Origin: Blastopirellula sp. J2-11 | Lineage (GTDB): Bacteria; Planctomycetota; Planctomycetia; Pirellulales; Pirellulaceae | Length of the DNA stretch: 64,000 nt | Direction: 5' to 3' | NCBI RefSeq assembly: GCF_024584705.1 | Contig: NZ_CP097384.1 | Location: forward strand, 4,960,001 to 5,024,000 | In this document: one piece after another, positions 43,463 to 54,181 of the stretch | Numbering within the stretch: the first letter of the stretch is position 1 | How the letters are laid out: each line of letters begins with the position of its first letter | The notes under the pieces: model-generated | What the model was told of the DNA's origin: nothing | Seen by the model: only the letters and a program-made list of their open reading frames with translations | The model's database searches: none | Made by a program: the position numbers and the translations under genes

Positions 43463-45190
43463 TTACTGAACCGGGATCTCTTCCCATAAAAAATATCGCC
43501 CGTCCGGGTCCGCTTGCCCCGCAAGGTTACGCCTCGTTGGCAGGGCGCCATCGAAGACGGCGACAGGGATCAGCCGCGAACCGTCTCCCGGCTTGCCGGG
43601 TTCATCCAGGAAGTGGAACGAATTGATAAATCGATCTCCCCCGGCACTCGCTTTTTTCCCTCGAACCATGACCAAGTAAACGCCAGTCGGGTGAAGAATA
43701 ACCCGGTATCTTTCGAAAACCACCACCCCCGCAATGTCCGATTCGATGGCGGACGCCATATCGACGGCGATATAGCCTTCGTGCTGAGTTTCCTTCGCTT
43801 CCATCAGCACGCCCTGCGCAATGCCTCGTGACGCCGTGTCGATTAACGACTTTACAAGTTCTTCGTCCGTTTTGTCTTCCGGCCGCGGCCCCACTCTCAC
43901 ATCAACGACCGTGGCGAAAAATCGCGTTAAATCGTTGGTCAAGATGAATTCGCCATCGACCAATCCTGAGTCGAGCCGCTGCAGATAATGCACAGCCGTC
44001 TTCTTACCGTCCTCGTTCCGCGCCTTAGGAAAGGCGATGACCTTATTTGAAGGAAATTCAATTTCAAACGGATGAAGGCTAGAGCGCATTTTGACTCCTC
44101 CGCTCCAAAACGCCGCGACTTCCGCGGCGATTCCAGGTGAGTCAAGAATGGATCTCGTTCTACTTGCCGCCTTCGGCGGTTCCGGCATCGTCGGTTTCGG
44201 CTTCGGCGCCGCTGCAACCTTGGGAGGCTCCACTTTTACCGGGGGAACCTCTGCAACAACACGCGGAAATCGAATCGATTGAACGATCTCTTGCCACTTA
44301 TATGGAGGCAAATTGGCGTCAGCCGTCGCCAACAAAATGCAAACCGCCTTTTGATCTGAAACGTAAACGCCGAAGTTCCGCGTGCGTCGCGACGGCATCT
44401 CAAACATCACCATGAAAGCGGGATGGCCGTTGATCATCGTATTGTGCTGGCGCGGATTTTTGACCTGGCTTTCGTCGGGGGGAAGTGGACGAACGCGCTG
44501 CTTGGCCGCTTCGATCGCCTCCTTGTCGGTGTCGTTCCCTGTCCGCGGCACGATGATCAATTTGACCTCGGTAAAGACGCCGCGTGAGACATCGTATTCC
44601 GTGGGAACTTCCCAGCGAAATTGCTCAAGCCCGGCGACTTGCTCCCGCTTGATCGGTCCTGCCGGAAACGTCAATTCGATCGGGTAATTTTTAGGGCGAA
44701 AACCCTGGCTCTGATTCGGATCGGTCATTCCCGAATCAGCGGCAAACGGAGCAGCACCCGTCGCAGAAACGCTTGAATCAGATCCCGCTTCGCCCTCTAA
44801 CGCAACAGCCTCTGGCGTTGGCGGGGCTTGACGCGAACTCGACTGACTGGCGACATCCCAGGCGTACAGTCCGGCGATCGCCAGGCCGCCGATCAAAACA
44901 ACAACCCCCAACAAACCGCCGCCAACCATCAATAGGGTCCGCATCGCTTGTTGACCGCTAGCGGAACTTCGTCGTTTCGGCGGCGGCGCTAACGTGATCT
45001 CGTCGGCGAACACGTCATCCAGCCCGCTAAGCAGATCTTCCGGGGGAGACGGCGCCGCAGATTCTGGCGCGACCGCAGCGATCTCGATCACTGCGGCTTT
45101 GCACTTCGGACAACGAATCTTGCGGCCGGCGAATTTATCGGCTACCTGAAACGCTCCGCGACATTGCGGACACTCGACCGGAATCGGCAT
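43463..45190 (-). CDS. MJ0042 zinc-ribbon membrane protein
   Basis: 575 residues. The N-terminus is an MJ0042-type zinc ribbon (Cys7, Cys10, Cys27, Cys30; CPQC and CPKC). A Pro/Ser-rich linker leads to one membrane helix near residues 83-110 (TLLMVGGGLLGVVVLIGGLA), then an Ala/Pro/Gln linker. The large C-terminal part (about 165-575) lies across the membrane, has two similar beta-rich halves split by a Pro/Lys-rich linker near residue 325, and mentions no catalytic motif. The zinc ribbon would be cytoplasmic. A planctomycete-type architecture; function unknown. 104 nt behind glmS on the same strand. Confidence 0.85.
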   Translation of the reverse strand: MPIPVECPQCRGAFQVADKFAGRKIRCPKCKAAVIEIAAVAPESAAPSPPEDLLSGLDDVFADEITLAPPPKRRSSASGQQAMRTLLMVGGGLLGVVVLIGGLAIAGLYAWDVASQSSSRQAPPTPEAVALEGEAGSDSSVSATGAAPFAADSGMTDPNQSQGFRPKNYPIELTFPAGPIKREQVAGLEQFRWEVPTEYDVSRGVFTEVKLIIVPRTGNDTDKEAIEAAKQRVRPLPPDESQVKNPRQHNTMINGHPAFMVMFEMPSRRTRNFGVYVSDQKAVCILLATADANLPPYKWQEIVQSIRFPRVVAEVPPVKVEPPKVAAAPKPKPTMPEPPKAASRTRSILDSPGIAAEVAAFWSGGVKMRSSLHPFEIEFPSNKVIAFPKARNEDGKKTAVHYLQRLDSGLVDGEFILTNDLTRFFATVVDVRVGPRPEDKTDEELVKSLIDTASRGIAQGVLMEAKETQHEGYIAVDMASAIESDIAGVVVFERYRVILHPTGVYLVMVRGKKASAGGDRFINSFHFLDEPGKPGDGSRLIPVAVFDGALPTRRNLAGQADPDGRYFLWEEIPVQ

Positions 45191-45231
45191 TATTTGCCCC
45201 TGATTTGAAATTGACGAGAAATTTCGTGATA

Positions 45232-45247
45232 TCCCGCCGCGGCGGGA
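45232..45247. promoter_or_regulatory. 16-bp perfect palindrome between glmS and the zinc-ribbon gene
   Basis: TCCCGCCGCGGCGGGA lies 42 nt upstream of the zinc-ribbon gene start (45190) and 48 nt behind the glmS stop. It may be an operator or a small terminator hairpin; no T-run decides. Confidence 0.4.
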
Positions 45248-45294
45248 AAATCAAGTCAAATCCAGGTGAATCAGGCCGCGGCGGCGGAGGCGAA

Positions 45295-47169
45295 CTATTC
45301 GACCGTGACGCTCTTCGCCAGATTGCGCGGCTTATCCACATCGCAGCCGCGCAGCTGCGCGATGTGATAGGCCAACAGTTGCAGCGGGATGATCGAAACG
45401 ATCGGTTGTAAAAATTCGTCGACCATCGGAATCCGGATCACGTCGTCGGCGATCTTAGCGACCTGGTCGTCATCTTCGCTGGCGATCGCGATCACCGGAC
45501 CGCTGCGAGCCTTGATCTCTTCCAGGTTTGACATCACTTTATCGTAGACGACGCCGCGCGGCATGATAAAGACGCTCGGCGTTTGCTCGTCGACCAGCGC
45601 GATCGGTCCATGTTTCAGCTCGGCGGCAGGGTAGCCTTCGGCATGGATGTAGCTGATTTCTTTCAGCTTGAGCGCGCCTTCCAGCGCTGTCGGAAAATTA
45701 AAGTGCCGACCGAGATACAGAAAGTTAGTCGCCGATTGGTACTTCTCGGCGATTTTGCGTGCGGTGTCGTTCGACTCGAGCGCCTTCTCGACCGCGGCAG
45801 GCAATTTCTGCAGCGACTCGATGATGCGATACCCTTGGTCAAAGCTAAGATGCGTCAGCCGACCAAAATAGAGCCCCAGCATCGCCATCACGGCGAGTTG
45901 CGACGTGTAGGCCTTGGTCGACGCGACTCCGATCTCTGGACCCGCATGCAAATAGATGCCGCCGTCCGCTTCTTGCGCGATCGTGCTGCCGACCACGTTG
46001 CAGATCGCCAGCGTGGGATGTCCTTTGCGTTTCATTTCGCGCAGCGCGGCGAGCGTATCGGCCGTTTCGCCGCTTTGCGTGATCCCAAAGACCAGCGTCC
46101 GCCGCGGCGTCGGCGGATTGCGATACCGCAGCTCCGACGCGTATTCGACTTCGACCGGAATTCGGGCCATCTCTTCAATGATGTACTCGCCGACGAGCGC
46201 CGCGTGCCAACTGGTGCCGCAGGCGGTCAAAAGAATTCGATCGACGCCGCGCAGCTCTTGCGGCGAAAGATTCAATCCGCCGAACACCGCGGTCGCATCG
46301 TCGAGACTCAGCCGCCCGCGCATCGTATTTTCGATCGACTGCGGCTGCTCGAAAATCTCTTTCAGCATGTAATGTTCGTAGTCGCCCAGATCGACGTCGG
46401 ACGCGTCGATCTCGATCACTTCGACGCTATGCTCGATCGCGCCATGATCGCGATGTCGCACTTGCAACGAGTCGGCTTTGAGCAGCGCGATTTGATGATC
46501 GGCCAAGTAAACAATCTTGTCGGTGAACCCGGCCAGCGGCGATGCATCGCTCGCCAAATAATGGACATCATCGGCGACGCCGACCACCAACGGACTTCCC
46601 AGACGCGCCGCGACAATCAAATCGGGACGCTGCTTGAACAAGATCGCCAAGCCATAGGTGCCGCGCAGTTGGACCAGCGCGTCTTGCACAATATCGATCA
46701 ACTGCTGGTCAGTCGGAGCTGCCTGGGGTTTGGCGTTAGCCAGTCGACGGCGACGGCATTCTTCCAGCAGATGCGCGATGACTTCGCTATCGGTTTCGGT
46801 GGCGAACTCATAACCCCGAGCGATCAGCGTCTCTTTCAGCTTGGCGTAATTCTCGATCACGCCGTTATGCACTAGTACGACCTCGCCTCCTTGGCCGACG
46901 TGCGGATGGGCGTTGGTTTCCGTCGCCGGGCCATGCGTCGCCCAGCGGGTATGGCCAATTCCGGCGGCGCCTACGATGTGTTGCTTGGCGAGACGCGCGG
47001 CCAAGTTGTCAATTCGTCCGGCGGTTTTGCAAACGCTGATCTCGGCGTCACCCGGGTCCAAGGCGGCGATCCCGGCGCTGTCGTAACCCCGATATTCAAG
47101 CCGACGAAGCCCCTGCACGATAAAATCAACCGCTTGTCGATCTCCGACTACTCCAACGATGCCGCACAT
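45295..47169 (-). CDS. glmS: Glutamine-fructose-6-phosphate aminotransferase (isomerizing)
   Basis: Makes glucosamine-6-phosphate from fructose-6-phosphate and glutamine, the entry to UDP-GlcNAc for peptidoglycan and LPS. 624 residues from ATG 47169, chosen because the mature enzyme needs Cys2 as N-terminal nucleophile (MCGIVGVVGD); GGGAGCG lies upstream. The glutaminase domain shows HTRWATHGPATETNAHP and VVLVHNGVIENY. Two SIS sugar-isomerase domains follow (LLTACGTSWHAALVGEY; FGITQSGETADTL; EIGVASTKAYTSQ), ending in KPRNLAKSVTVE. No glmS ribozyme was recognised upstream. Divergent from kdsB. Confidence 0.97.
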   Translation of the reverse strand: MCGIVGVVGDRQAVDFIVQGLRRLEYRGYDSAGIAALDPGDAEISVCKTAGRIDNLAARLAKQHIVGAAGIGHTRWATHGPATETNAHPHVGQGGEVVLVHNGVIENYAKLKETLIARGYEFATETDSEVIAHLLEECRRRRLANAKPQAAPTDQQLIDIVQDALVQLRGTYGLAILFKQRPDLIVAARLGSPLVVGVADDVHYLASDASPLAGFTDKIVYLADHQIALLKADSLQVRHRDHGAIEHSVEVIEIDASDVDLGDYEHYMLKEIFEQPQSIENTMRGRLSLDDATAVFGGLNLSPQELRGVDRILLTACGTSWHAALVGEYIIEEMARIPVEVEYASELRYRNPPTPRRTLVFGITQSGETADTLAALREMKRKGHPTLAICNVVGSTIAQEADGGIYLHAGPEIGVASTKAYTSQLAVMAMLGLYFGRLTHLSFDQGYRIIESLQKLPAAVEKALESNDTARKIAEKYQSATNFLYLGRHFNFPTALEGALKLKEISYIHAEGYPAAELKHGPIALVDEQTPSVFIMPRGVVYDKVMSNLEEIKARSGPVIAIASEDDDQVAKIADDVIRIPMVDEFLQPIVSIIPLQLLAYHIAQLRGCDVDKPRNLAKSVTVE

Positions 47170-47369
47170 CGCACGCTCCCGATAAGACGAACCGAATGGG
47201 GGCAAAAACCCCGAAAAGGGTACCGCCCCGATCCTGGCAAACTAGCAAATATTGGCCAATCTCAGAACATCGAATAGGCGGATGGGAGAAATTGGTCTAG
47301 TTGTTTTATTTAATCCGAATTTACAATCCAGCGATCGAAATCTGTTTTCTTAGGCCAAGGAAGGTCGTT

Positions 47370-48149
47370 ATGTCGCCCCAAGCTCCACTTCGTCTCCGTC
47401 TTCGTACTGCGGTTATTATCCCGGCTCGTCTGGCGTCGACCCGCTTGCCGCACAAGATGCTGCTGGCCGAAACCGGCAAACCGTTGATCCAACATACTTA
47501 TGAAGCGGCGATCGAAGCGTTGCGCCCCGAAAAAGTGGTCATTGCGACTGACCACCCGTCAATCCGCGACGCCGTGCTGGCATTTGGCGGCGATGTGATC
47601 ATGACCAGCGAGTCGTGCGCCAGCGGAACCGATCGTCTGGCCGAAGCGGCCCAGCAATTGCCTGAGTATGACCTGCTGTTAAACGTCCAAGGAGACGAAC
47701 CCGAGATCGCATCGACCTCGATTGACGCATTGATCAAGCTGATGGAGGAAAACCCGGGCCATAATATGGGAACGCTGGCGACGCCGATCCGCGACAAAGC
47801 GCTGCTCGCCGACCCGGCCTGCGTCAAAGTGATCTGCGATGAAACAGGGAAAGCGCTCTATTTCAGCCGGAGCCAGATTCCGTTCGTGCGAGAATGGGAT
47901 GACGCCATCCTCCAGGCCGAGCCCCCCCACTTTTTGATGCACCTGGGGATTTACGCCTACCGCCGTGATTTTCTGCTACGGATTGCCGCGGCGCCGCGGA
48001 CCGAGGTCGAAAAGCTGGAAAGCCTGGAACAGCTTCGAGTTCTGTCGATGGGCGAGTCCATTCATGTCGGCGTCGTCAACGAAGCGTCCTCCGGCATTGA
48101 TACTCCCGGCGACTATGCGGCATTTGTCAGCCGCAAGCTTGCTTGCTAA
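47370..48149 (+). CDS. kdsB: 3-deoxy-manno-octulosonate cytidylyltransferase
   Basis: Activates Kdo with CTP to CMP-Kdo for the LPS inner core. 259 residues from ATG 47370, which has AAGGAAGG 6 nt upstream; the longer frame lacks this. Motifs: VIIPARLASTRLPHKMLL (nucleotide site), LLNVQGDEPEI (metal-binding Asp), DPACVKVICDETGKALYFSRSQIP (in part) and HLGIYAYRRDFL. It is 183 nt upstream of pyrG, whose product CTP it consumes. Its presence implies a Kdo-containing LPS and thus an outer membrane. Confidence 0.96.
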   Translation: MSPQAPLRLRLRTAVIIPARLASTRLPHKMLLAETGKPLIQHTYEAAIEALRPEKVVIATDHPSIRDAVLAFGGDVIMTSESCASGTDRLAEAAQQLPEYDLLLNVQGDEPEIASTSIDALIKLMEENPGHNMGTLATPIRDKALLADPACVKVICDETGKALYFSRSQIPFVREWDDAILQAEPPHFLMHLGIYAYRRDFLLRIAAAPRTEVEKLESLEQLRVLSMGESIHVGVVNEASSGIDTPGDYAAFVSRKLAC

Positions 48150-48202
48150 GATAAAGCCCCAGGGCTGACGGTCCTGGCCGATCCAGTCTCTTGCGTCTTT
48201 CA

Positions 48203-48228
48203 CGCCCTTAAGCAACTGCCTAAGGGCG
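48203..48228 (+). terminator. Hairpin between kdsB and pyrG
   Basis: CGCCCTTA (48203-48210) pairs with TAAGGGCG (48221-48228). No T-run follows, so it may only slow transcription between the two genes. Confidence 0.35.
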
Positions 48229-48233
48229 ATTAG

Positions 48234-49979
<1,746 letters not shown>

Positions 49980-50003
49980 TCGACAGCAACAGAGGCGAAC
50001 CCC

Positions 50004-50438
50004 ATGAACGGCGACTCCGAAGCAGAAAAAAAGATCATCGTCGACTCGGACTGGAAAGAACAGGTCGAGCAAGAGAAGGAAAAACTACGCGCCGAAGATG
50101 CGCCCGAAGCGCCGCCAGCAGCGGAAGAACCGGCCGCCGCTGCTCCTTCCGACAACAGCGCCAAGTTTGATCCCAGCAAACTCCCGCCGCCCGATTTCCG
50201 GATGCTCATCTCGATGCTGGCCACCCAGGCCTTCGCCGCGCTGGGACAAATCCCTCATCCCGAAACAGGCCAAGCCATGGTCGAGTTGCCGCTGGCAAAA
50301 CACATGATCGACCTGCTGGGCGTGATTGACGAAAAGACCAAAGGCAATCTCTCGCCCGACGAAGCGGAGATGCTAGAACACGCACTGCACGATCTACGCA
50401 TGGGCTACTTTGCGATGTCGCAGCAAGCGCAGAAGTAA
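50004..50438 (+). CDS. DUF1844 protein
   Basis: 144 residues. The first 55 are charged and Ala/Pro-rich (KLRAEDAPEAPPAAEEPAAA). The DUF1844 core follows: PDFRMLISMLATQAFAALGQ, then IPHPETGQAMVELPLAKHMI and LLGVIDEKTKGNLSPDEAEM, a mostly helical domain found in many planctomycetes and other bacteria. No signal peptide. It lies 24 nt behind pyrG. Function unknown. Confidence 0.92.
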   Translation: MNGDSEAEKKIIVDSDWKEQVEQEKEKLRAEDAPEAPPAAEEPAAAAPSDNSAKFDPSKLPPPDFRMLISMLATQAFAALGQIPHPETGQAMVELPLAKHMIDLLGVIDEKTKGNLSPDEAEMLEHALHDLRMGYFAMSQQAQK

Positions 50439-50512
50439 GATCCTTTGGGCCATCCAACCATCTTCGGGTGACATTGCCACGGCCTTGCGTGGCAATGAAA
50501 GAGGTGAGATCG

Positions 50513-51955
50513 GTGAAAAAGGCATTTTCCTACCTGGTCTTTGCGTTGCTGATTTGTCGTGCCGTCTCGGCGGCGCCGCCCAACATCGTCTTTATCTTGG
50601 TCGATGATTTGGCATGGGCCGATTTGGGATGCTACGGACACGCATGGCATCGCACCCCGAACATCGATCGCTTGTCTGAAACCGGCGTGCGGTTCACCAA
50701 CGCTTATGCTTCGGCCCCGATCTGCTCCGCCTCGCGGGCAAGCATTTTGACGGGGAAAACGACTGCCCGACTCGGATTCGAGTTTGTCACGAAGAACGAG
50801 CCGGGAATTCAACAAGTCGATACGATCACGCAGCTTACAGCGCCGCCGCTGACCCTCAACCTTGCACTGGAAGAAGAGACCATCGCCGAGCGGATCGCTG
50901 CGTTGGGCTATGAGACCGCCTTCTTTGGAAAATGGCATCTCAATCAGCACCACCGTCGATATCTCGGCTGGAGCCCCAAGTTTGGCCCAGCCCAGCAAGG
51001 ATTTGAAGTCGCCGAGGAAGACTTCGGAGCGCATCCCTATGCTTGGGGCAAATCGCCTCCCCAGGCTGTCGATCAATCAGGGAAATTCGTCGAAGATTCG
51101 ATGGTCAAGCGGGTCTGTCGCTACATCGGCCAGCCCCATGAACGCCCTTACTTTGTGATGGCTTCGTCGTTTTACGTCCATACGCCGGTGAAGTCCCCCT
51201 ATCGTTGGCTATTGAAGCAGTATGCCGAAACGATACCTGCGGATGCTCCGAACCGGCAAAAGCGAATTGCCTACGCCGCCTTCCTGGAAACGCTGGATCA
51301 TCACGTCGGCCAGATTGTGAAAGCAGTCGAAGCGACCGAGGAAGCCGACAACACGCTCATCGTCTTCTTCTCCGACAATGGAGGCCATCCTGCGTACACC
51401 GCGAATGCGCCGCTTCGGGGTTCCAAGTGGAATCTCTACGAAGGGGGGATTCGCGCACCGTTGATCGCTCGCTGGGCCAAGAAAACCAAAGCCAATTCTC
51501 GCTGCGACGTTCCGGTCATCGGCTATGACTTGACGCCCACCTTTATCAACGCGGCAGGCGGAACGGCTACGCAAGCGGACGGCCGGGCAATCGATCTGGC
51601 GAACGTGGATTCACTCGCTTTGGAGCCGCGAAACCTACTGTGGCATTTTCCGTATTACCATCCAGAAACGGGATATGCGTCCGCATTGCCGGCCATCGGA
51701 ATCGATGATTTTGCGGTCAGCCAAACGCGCCCTCAATCAGCGCTCCGCCGCGGGAAATACAAATTGCTATGGTTTGCCGAGGACAAGCATGTCGAGCTTT
51801 ATGACCTGCAAGCCGACTTGTCTGAGCAAGTCGATCTAAGCCGACAACTGCCGGAGAAAACGTCCGAACTGCGGAAAGAACTGATGCGGACATTGCAGCA
51901 ACAGCAGGCCCGCATGGCGACTCCGCGTCTTCAGACCAGCAATCCCAATCGGTAA
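50513..51955 (+). CDS. Secreted sulfatase
   Basis: About 480 residues. GTG 50513 is chosen because AGAGGTGA stands 5 nt upstream and a clean signal peptide follows (KKAFSYLVFALLICRAVSA, cut near 20-21). The alkaline-phosphatase/sulfatase fold is clear: NIVFILVDDLAWADLGCYG with metal Asp31-Asp32, then the active-site block PICSASRASILTG with Cys71 to be changed to formylglycine. The usual Pro of C-x-P-x-R is Ala here. Later GKWHLN and FFSDNGGH give the other metal ligands. The substrate is probably a sulfated glycan from algae or animals (inference). Needs a formylglycine-generating enzyme, not in the window. Confidence 0.94.
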   Translation: MKKAFSYLVFALLICRAVSAAPPNIVFILVDDLAWADLGCYGHAWHRTPNIDRLSETGVRFTNAYASAPICSASRASILTGKTTARLGFEFVTKNEPGIQQVDTITQLTAPPLTLNLALEEETIAERIAALGYETAFFGKWHLNQHHRRYLGWSPKFGPAQQGFEVAEEDFGAHPYAWGKSPPQAVDQSGKFVEDSMVKRVCRYIGQPHERPYFVMASSFYVHTPVKSPYRWLLKQYAETIPADAPNRQKRIAYAAFLETLDHHVGQIVKAVEATEEADNTLIVFFSDNGGHPAYTANAPLRGSKWNLYEGGIRAPLIARWAKKTKANSRCDVPVIGYDLTPTFINAAGGTATQADGRAIDLANVDSLALEPRNLLWHFPYYHPETGYASALPAIGIDDFAVSQTRPQSALRRGKYKLLWFAEDKHVELYDLQADLSEQVDLSRQLPEKTSELRKELMRTLQQQQARMATPRLQTSNPNR

Positions 51956-52015
51956 CGACTCCTTTTAACCGATGGGCGGCACGGCGCCAAACCCGAAAAT
52001 TCAGATCTGACAAAA

Positions 52016-52100
52016 CACTAGCCCGCCAGCGCGAGCGAGGGAACAGGGCTGGCGATCCTAATACGGATTGAAGCGATGGGCCGCATTCCCTTGCTGGCGC
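52016..52100. repeat. Long palindromic element, copy 3 (partial)
   Basis: CACTAGCCCGCCAGCGCGAG from 52016, the spacer with GGCGATCCTAATACGGATTG, then CATTCCCTTGCTGGCG match the inner palindrome of copies at 9382-9477 and 39452-39550. The outer arms are missing and the right arm is shortened, so this is a remnant. Same orientation as copy 2. Confidence 0.75.
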
Positions 52101-52134
52101 ATTTTTGAAGTTAAGCTCCCCAACCATTCCAAAA

Positions 52135-52178
52135 AAGAAAAGCGTGCTCCTAACGAGCACGCGTCTTTTTGTTTTTCA
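52135..52178. terminator. Bidirectional terminator
   Basis: GCGTGCTC (52142-52149) pairs with GAGCACGC (52155-52162). On the plus strand GTCTTTTTGTTTTT follows; on the minus strand the complement of AAAAAAGAAAA follows. It serves the sulfatase and the convergent DUF1559/lipoprotein operon. Confidence 0.85.
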
Positions 52179-52197
52179 GGTTCGAGACGTGTCGGTC

Positions 52198-52590
52198 TCA
52201 CTTTTCTGAGACGTCGAAGTCGACTTCCGTGCCGTCGGCCGGGATGTTGATTTCCGTTCGGTAGGCCGGAAACAGGGCGTTGCCCGGACTGTTCGCTCCC
52301 GGTTCGGCCGTGGGGTCCACTTTGCCGTCGTAGCCACGAATCGTGACGGAGTATTCCCCCCCCACGATTCCCTTTCCCGCAGGCGTTACGAAGCGACCAT
52401 CCGTGATTTTGCCAATGGTTCCCGGTCCCGAATTCCCTTTGGCGGAGTTCGGTTCCAAAATAATGTCCCCTCGCGGCACCGGCTGACCTTCGTAGGTCAC
52501 GTTGCCCCGCAGTGGTTCGCCATAACCCGAACTTCCACCACACCCCACGGCGCCGACGATCAGCAAACTAGCAAGCAAGATATATCGCAT
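52198..52590 (-). CDS. Small lipoprotein, transthyretin-like
   Basis: 130 residues with a lipoprotein signal: hydrophobic YILLASLLIVGAVGC with Cys17 for lipid attachment. The mature part, PLRGNVTYEGQPVPRGDIIL then GKITDGRFVTPAGKGIVGGEY and VDFDVSEK, fits the small beta-sandwich (transthyretin/carboxypeptidase-regulatory-like) lipoproteins that often follow DUF1559 genes in planctomycetes. It starts 19 nt behind the DUF1559 gene, so one operon. An accessory role to the pilin-like protein is inferred from the recurring pairing. Confidence 0.85.
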   Translation of the reverse strand: MRYILLASLLIVGAVGCGGSSGYGEPLRGNVTYEGQPVPRGDIILEPNSAKGNSGPGTIGKITDGRFVTPAGKGIVGGEYSVTIRGYDGKVDPTAEPGANSPGNALFPAYRTEINIPADGTEVDFDVSEK

Positions 52591-52609
52591 GGTTCACTCT
52601 TTCGAAGAA

Positions 52610-53557
52610 TTAAGGCGAATAACCTCCGATGGGAAGTCCATCGGAACGCTTGGAGAGGTTTTGCGAGATCGTTAGATCGGTCGTTTCGGCCAGAAAATGA
52701 ACCGATCCGTCGTTGAACAAGAATTGCGCCCCGCCGGGATGATCGCTGCGAAACGCACTGGTGAAGCTCTCCCAACTGCCGGACGGGTTGGCGTTTAGTT
52801 GATAGCGGAATCCAGTCAGACAGACCGGCAGCCCATTGCTATCGTTCTTGCCGCTGGCCGCCCAGGAAAAGCCGACGGAGTCGTGCGGATGGTTGTTTTC
52901 GCCGATGACCATGACGTTCGACGTTCCGTCGGTAATGTCAGCAAAACGAGTCTTCGAATTCACATAGAGCGTGCCGTTGGTGTAAAAGCGGCGCACGTTC
53001 GACGAATGTCCCTGGCACGAGGAATCGCTATCGGGACCACCTCCTTGCACGCCGCGATAACTGGCTCGCAGCGCGTTCTCCCCAATCTTGGCGTCGGAAG
53101 GACATTGATAAGCTTCCATCGGAACCAGAACATCCTTGTTGGGACTCGGCACATCTTGGCCGCCTGGATCGAAGAAGCGATGCTCGTAGACATTCCCATC
53201 CCACGCGAATTGGTCATACATGTTCTGCTGTTCGATAAACGGCAGCAGCAGAACGGTCCAAGGAGCATGACCGCCGTGAACCGGCGTGCTCATACTGTCG
53301 CACCAATTACTTGCGCTGTAATTGATGTCGGTCTTGGCTGAGATATAGCCTGCGGGGAAGCTGCCGAGAGTATCGTGATAATTGTGCAGCGCGATACCCA
53401 TTTGCTTCAAATTGTTGCTACAGCTCATGCGACGCGCCGCCTCACGCGCTTGTTGCACCGCTGGCAACAACAAGGCGATCAAAACGCCGATGATAGCGAT
53501 CACTACCAAGAGTTCGACCAGCGTAAATCCCTGGTGAAAGCGAGTACGAAGTTTCAT
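52610..53557 (-). CDS. DUF1559 prepilin-like protein
   Basis: About 315 residues. The N-terminus is a type IV prepilin/type II pseudopilin leader: basic, then G-F-T-L-V-E-L-L-V-V-I with cleavage after Gly and Glu5 of the mature protein, continuing IAIIGVLIALLLPAVQQARE. After it come MSCSNNLKQMGIALHNYHDT and a large globular domain; FRSDHPGGAQFLFNDGSVHFL near the end is the family's C-terminal signature. An alternative ATG lies at 53569. Planctomycete genomes carry dozens of such genes. Probably exported and processed by a prepilin peptidase; role unknown, perhaps fibres or surface structures. Confidence 0.94.
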   Translation of the reverse strand: MKLRTRFHQGFTLVELLVVIAIIGVLIALLLPAVQQAREAARRMSCSNNLKQMGIALHNYHDTLGSFPAGYISAKTDINYSASNWCDSMSTPVHGGHAPWTVLLLPFIEQQNMYDQFAWDGNVYEHRFFDPGGQDVPSPNKDVLVPMEAYQCPSDAKIGENALRASYRGVQGGGPDSDSSCQGHSSNVRRFYTNGTLYVNSKTRFADITDGTSNVMVIGENNHPHDSVGFSWAASGKNDSNGLPVCLTGFRYQLNANPSGSWESFTSAFRSDHPGGAQFLFNDGSVHFLAETTDLTISQNLSKRSDGLPIGGYSP

Positions 53558-53982
53558 AAAACAACTCATGAATAGGGGGCAGATCCAGAAAGAAGTGGGG
53601 CGATATAAAAAGGCCCAGCCATTTCCATTTAAATTAATACATTATTCTATCCAGGACGAATACACTTCTAAGCGACATAATTGCGTTTTAATGCGGTTTT
53701 ATGGAAACAATGACGCCGTTTCTCAATTCGATCATGTTTTATTTCGACATATTCAAATAACTACGCTTTTCAGGCTGCCAGAGGATTGTTTCGGACTACT
53801 TCGCCAAAAGGAAATCGACCGATTCAGAACGGTCTGTCGGGCCTGCGAGAGTTCGTCACCTTTCGCCAAGAGAAAGGTGACTTTGGGGGCGCGGATTCCC
53901 TCCCCAAAATTGTCTCTTGAGAAAACGTATGCAGTCGTGGTCGATTGCATGCGATGCGCGAGCAATTCAAAGGAGCGCAAAG
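53558..53982. other. AT-rich intergenic stretch upstream of the DUF1559 operon
   Basis: The stretch 53600-53770 is much richer in A and T than its surroundings and presumably holds the minus-strand promoter; TAGAAT on the minus strand near 53650 is a possible -10. An open plus-strand frame across it has atypical composition and no ribosome site, so I do not call it a gene. Confidence 0.4.
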
Positions 53983-54024
53983 AAAAAGCCGCTGAATCCA
54001 GGGGACTAATCTGGATTCAGCGGC
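53983..54024 (-). terminator. Terminator of the MraZ-like gene
   Basis: GCCGCTGAATCCA (53988-54000) is exactly complementary to 54012-54024; on the minus strand the stem is followed by TTTTTCTTT. It lies about 160 nt behind the MraZ-like stop codon. Confidence 0.8.
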
Positions 54025-54181
54025 CGCTTATCGGCGCCGCATCGACTAAAAGCTCGGCTTCCATGCCGAAAATGCCATCCTTGGATGTGTCTTGCCATCA
54101 ATCTAAGGTGCGCTGTGGACTAGACAGCTTTCTCAGTTGACGTTCAGTCGATGCGTTTCACCGGGGGTACGTGTGTATGGT

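Noticed and set aside
45583-46875. A 430-codon open frame antisense to glmS
   Set aside because: Shadow of a certain gene; Arg/Gln/Asp-rich composition typical of antisense frames.
47170-47300. A glmS ribozyme upstream of glmS
   Set aside because: The leader lacks the conserved ribozyme core and is short.
53568-54140. A 190-codon plus-strand open frame in the gap between DUF1559 and the MraZ-like gene
   Set aside because: It crosses an AT-rich promoter region and a clear minus-strand terminator, has no ribosome site, and its composition is unlike neighbouring genes.
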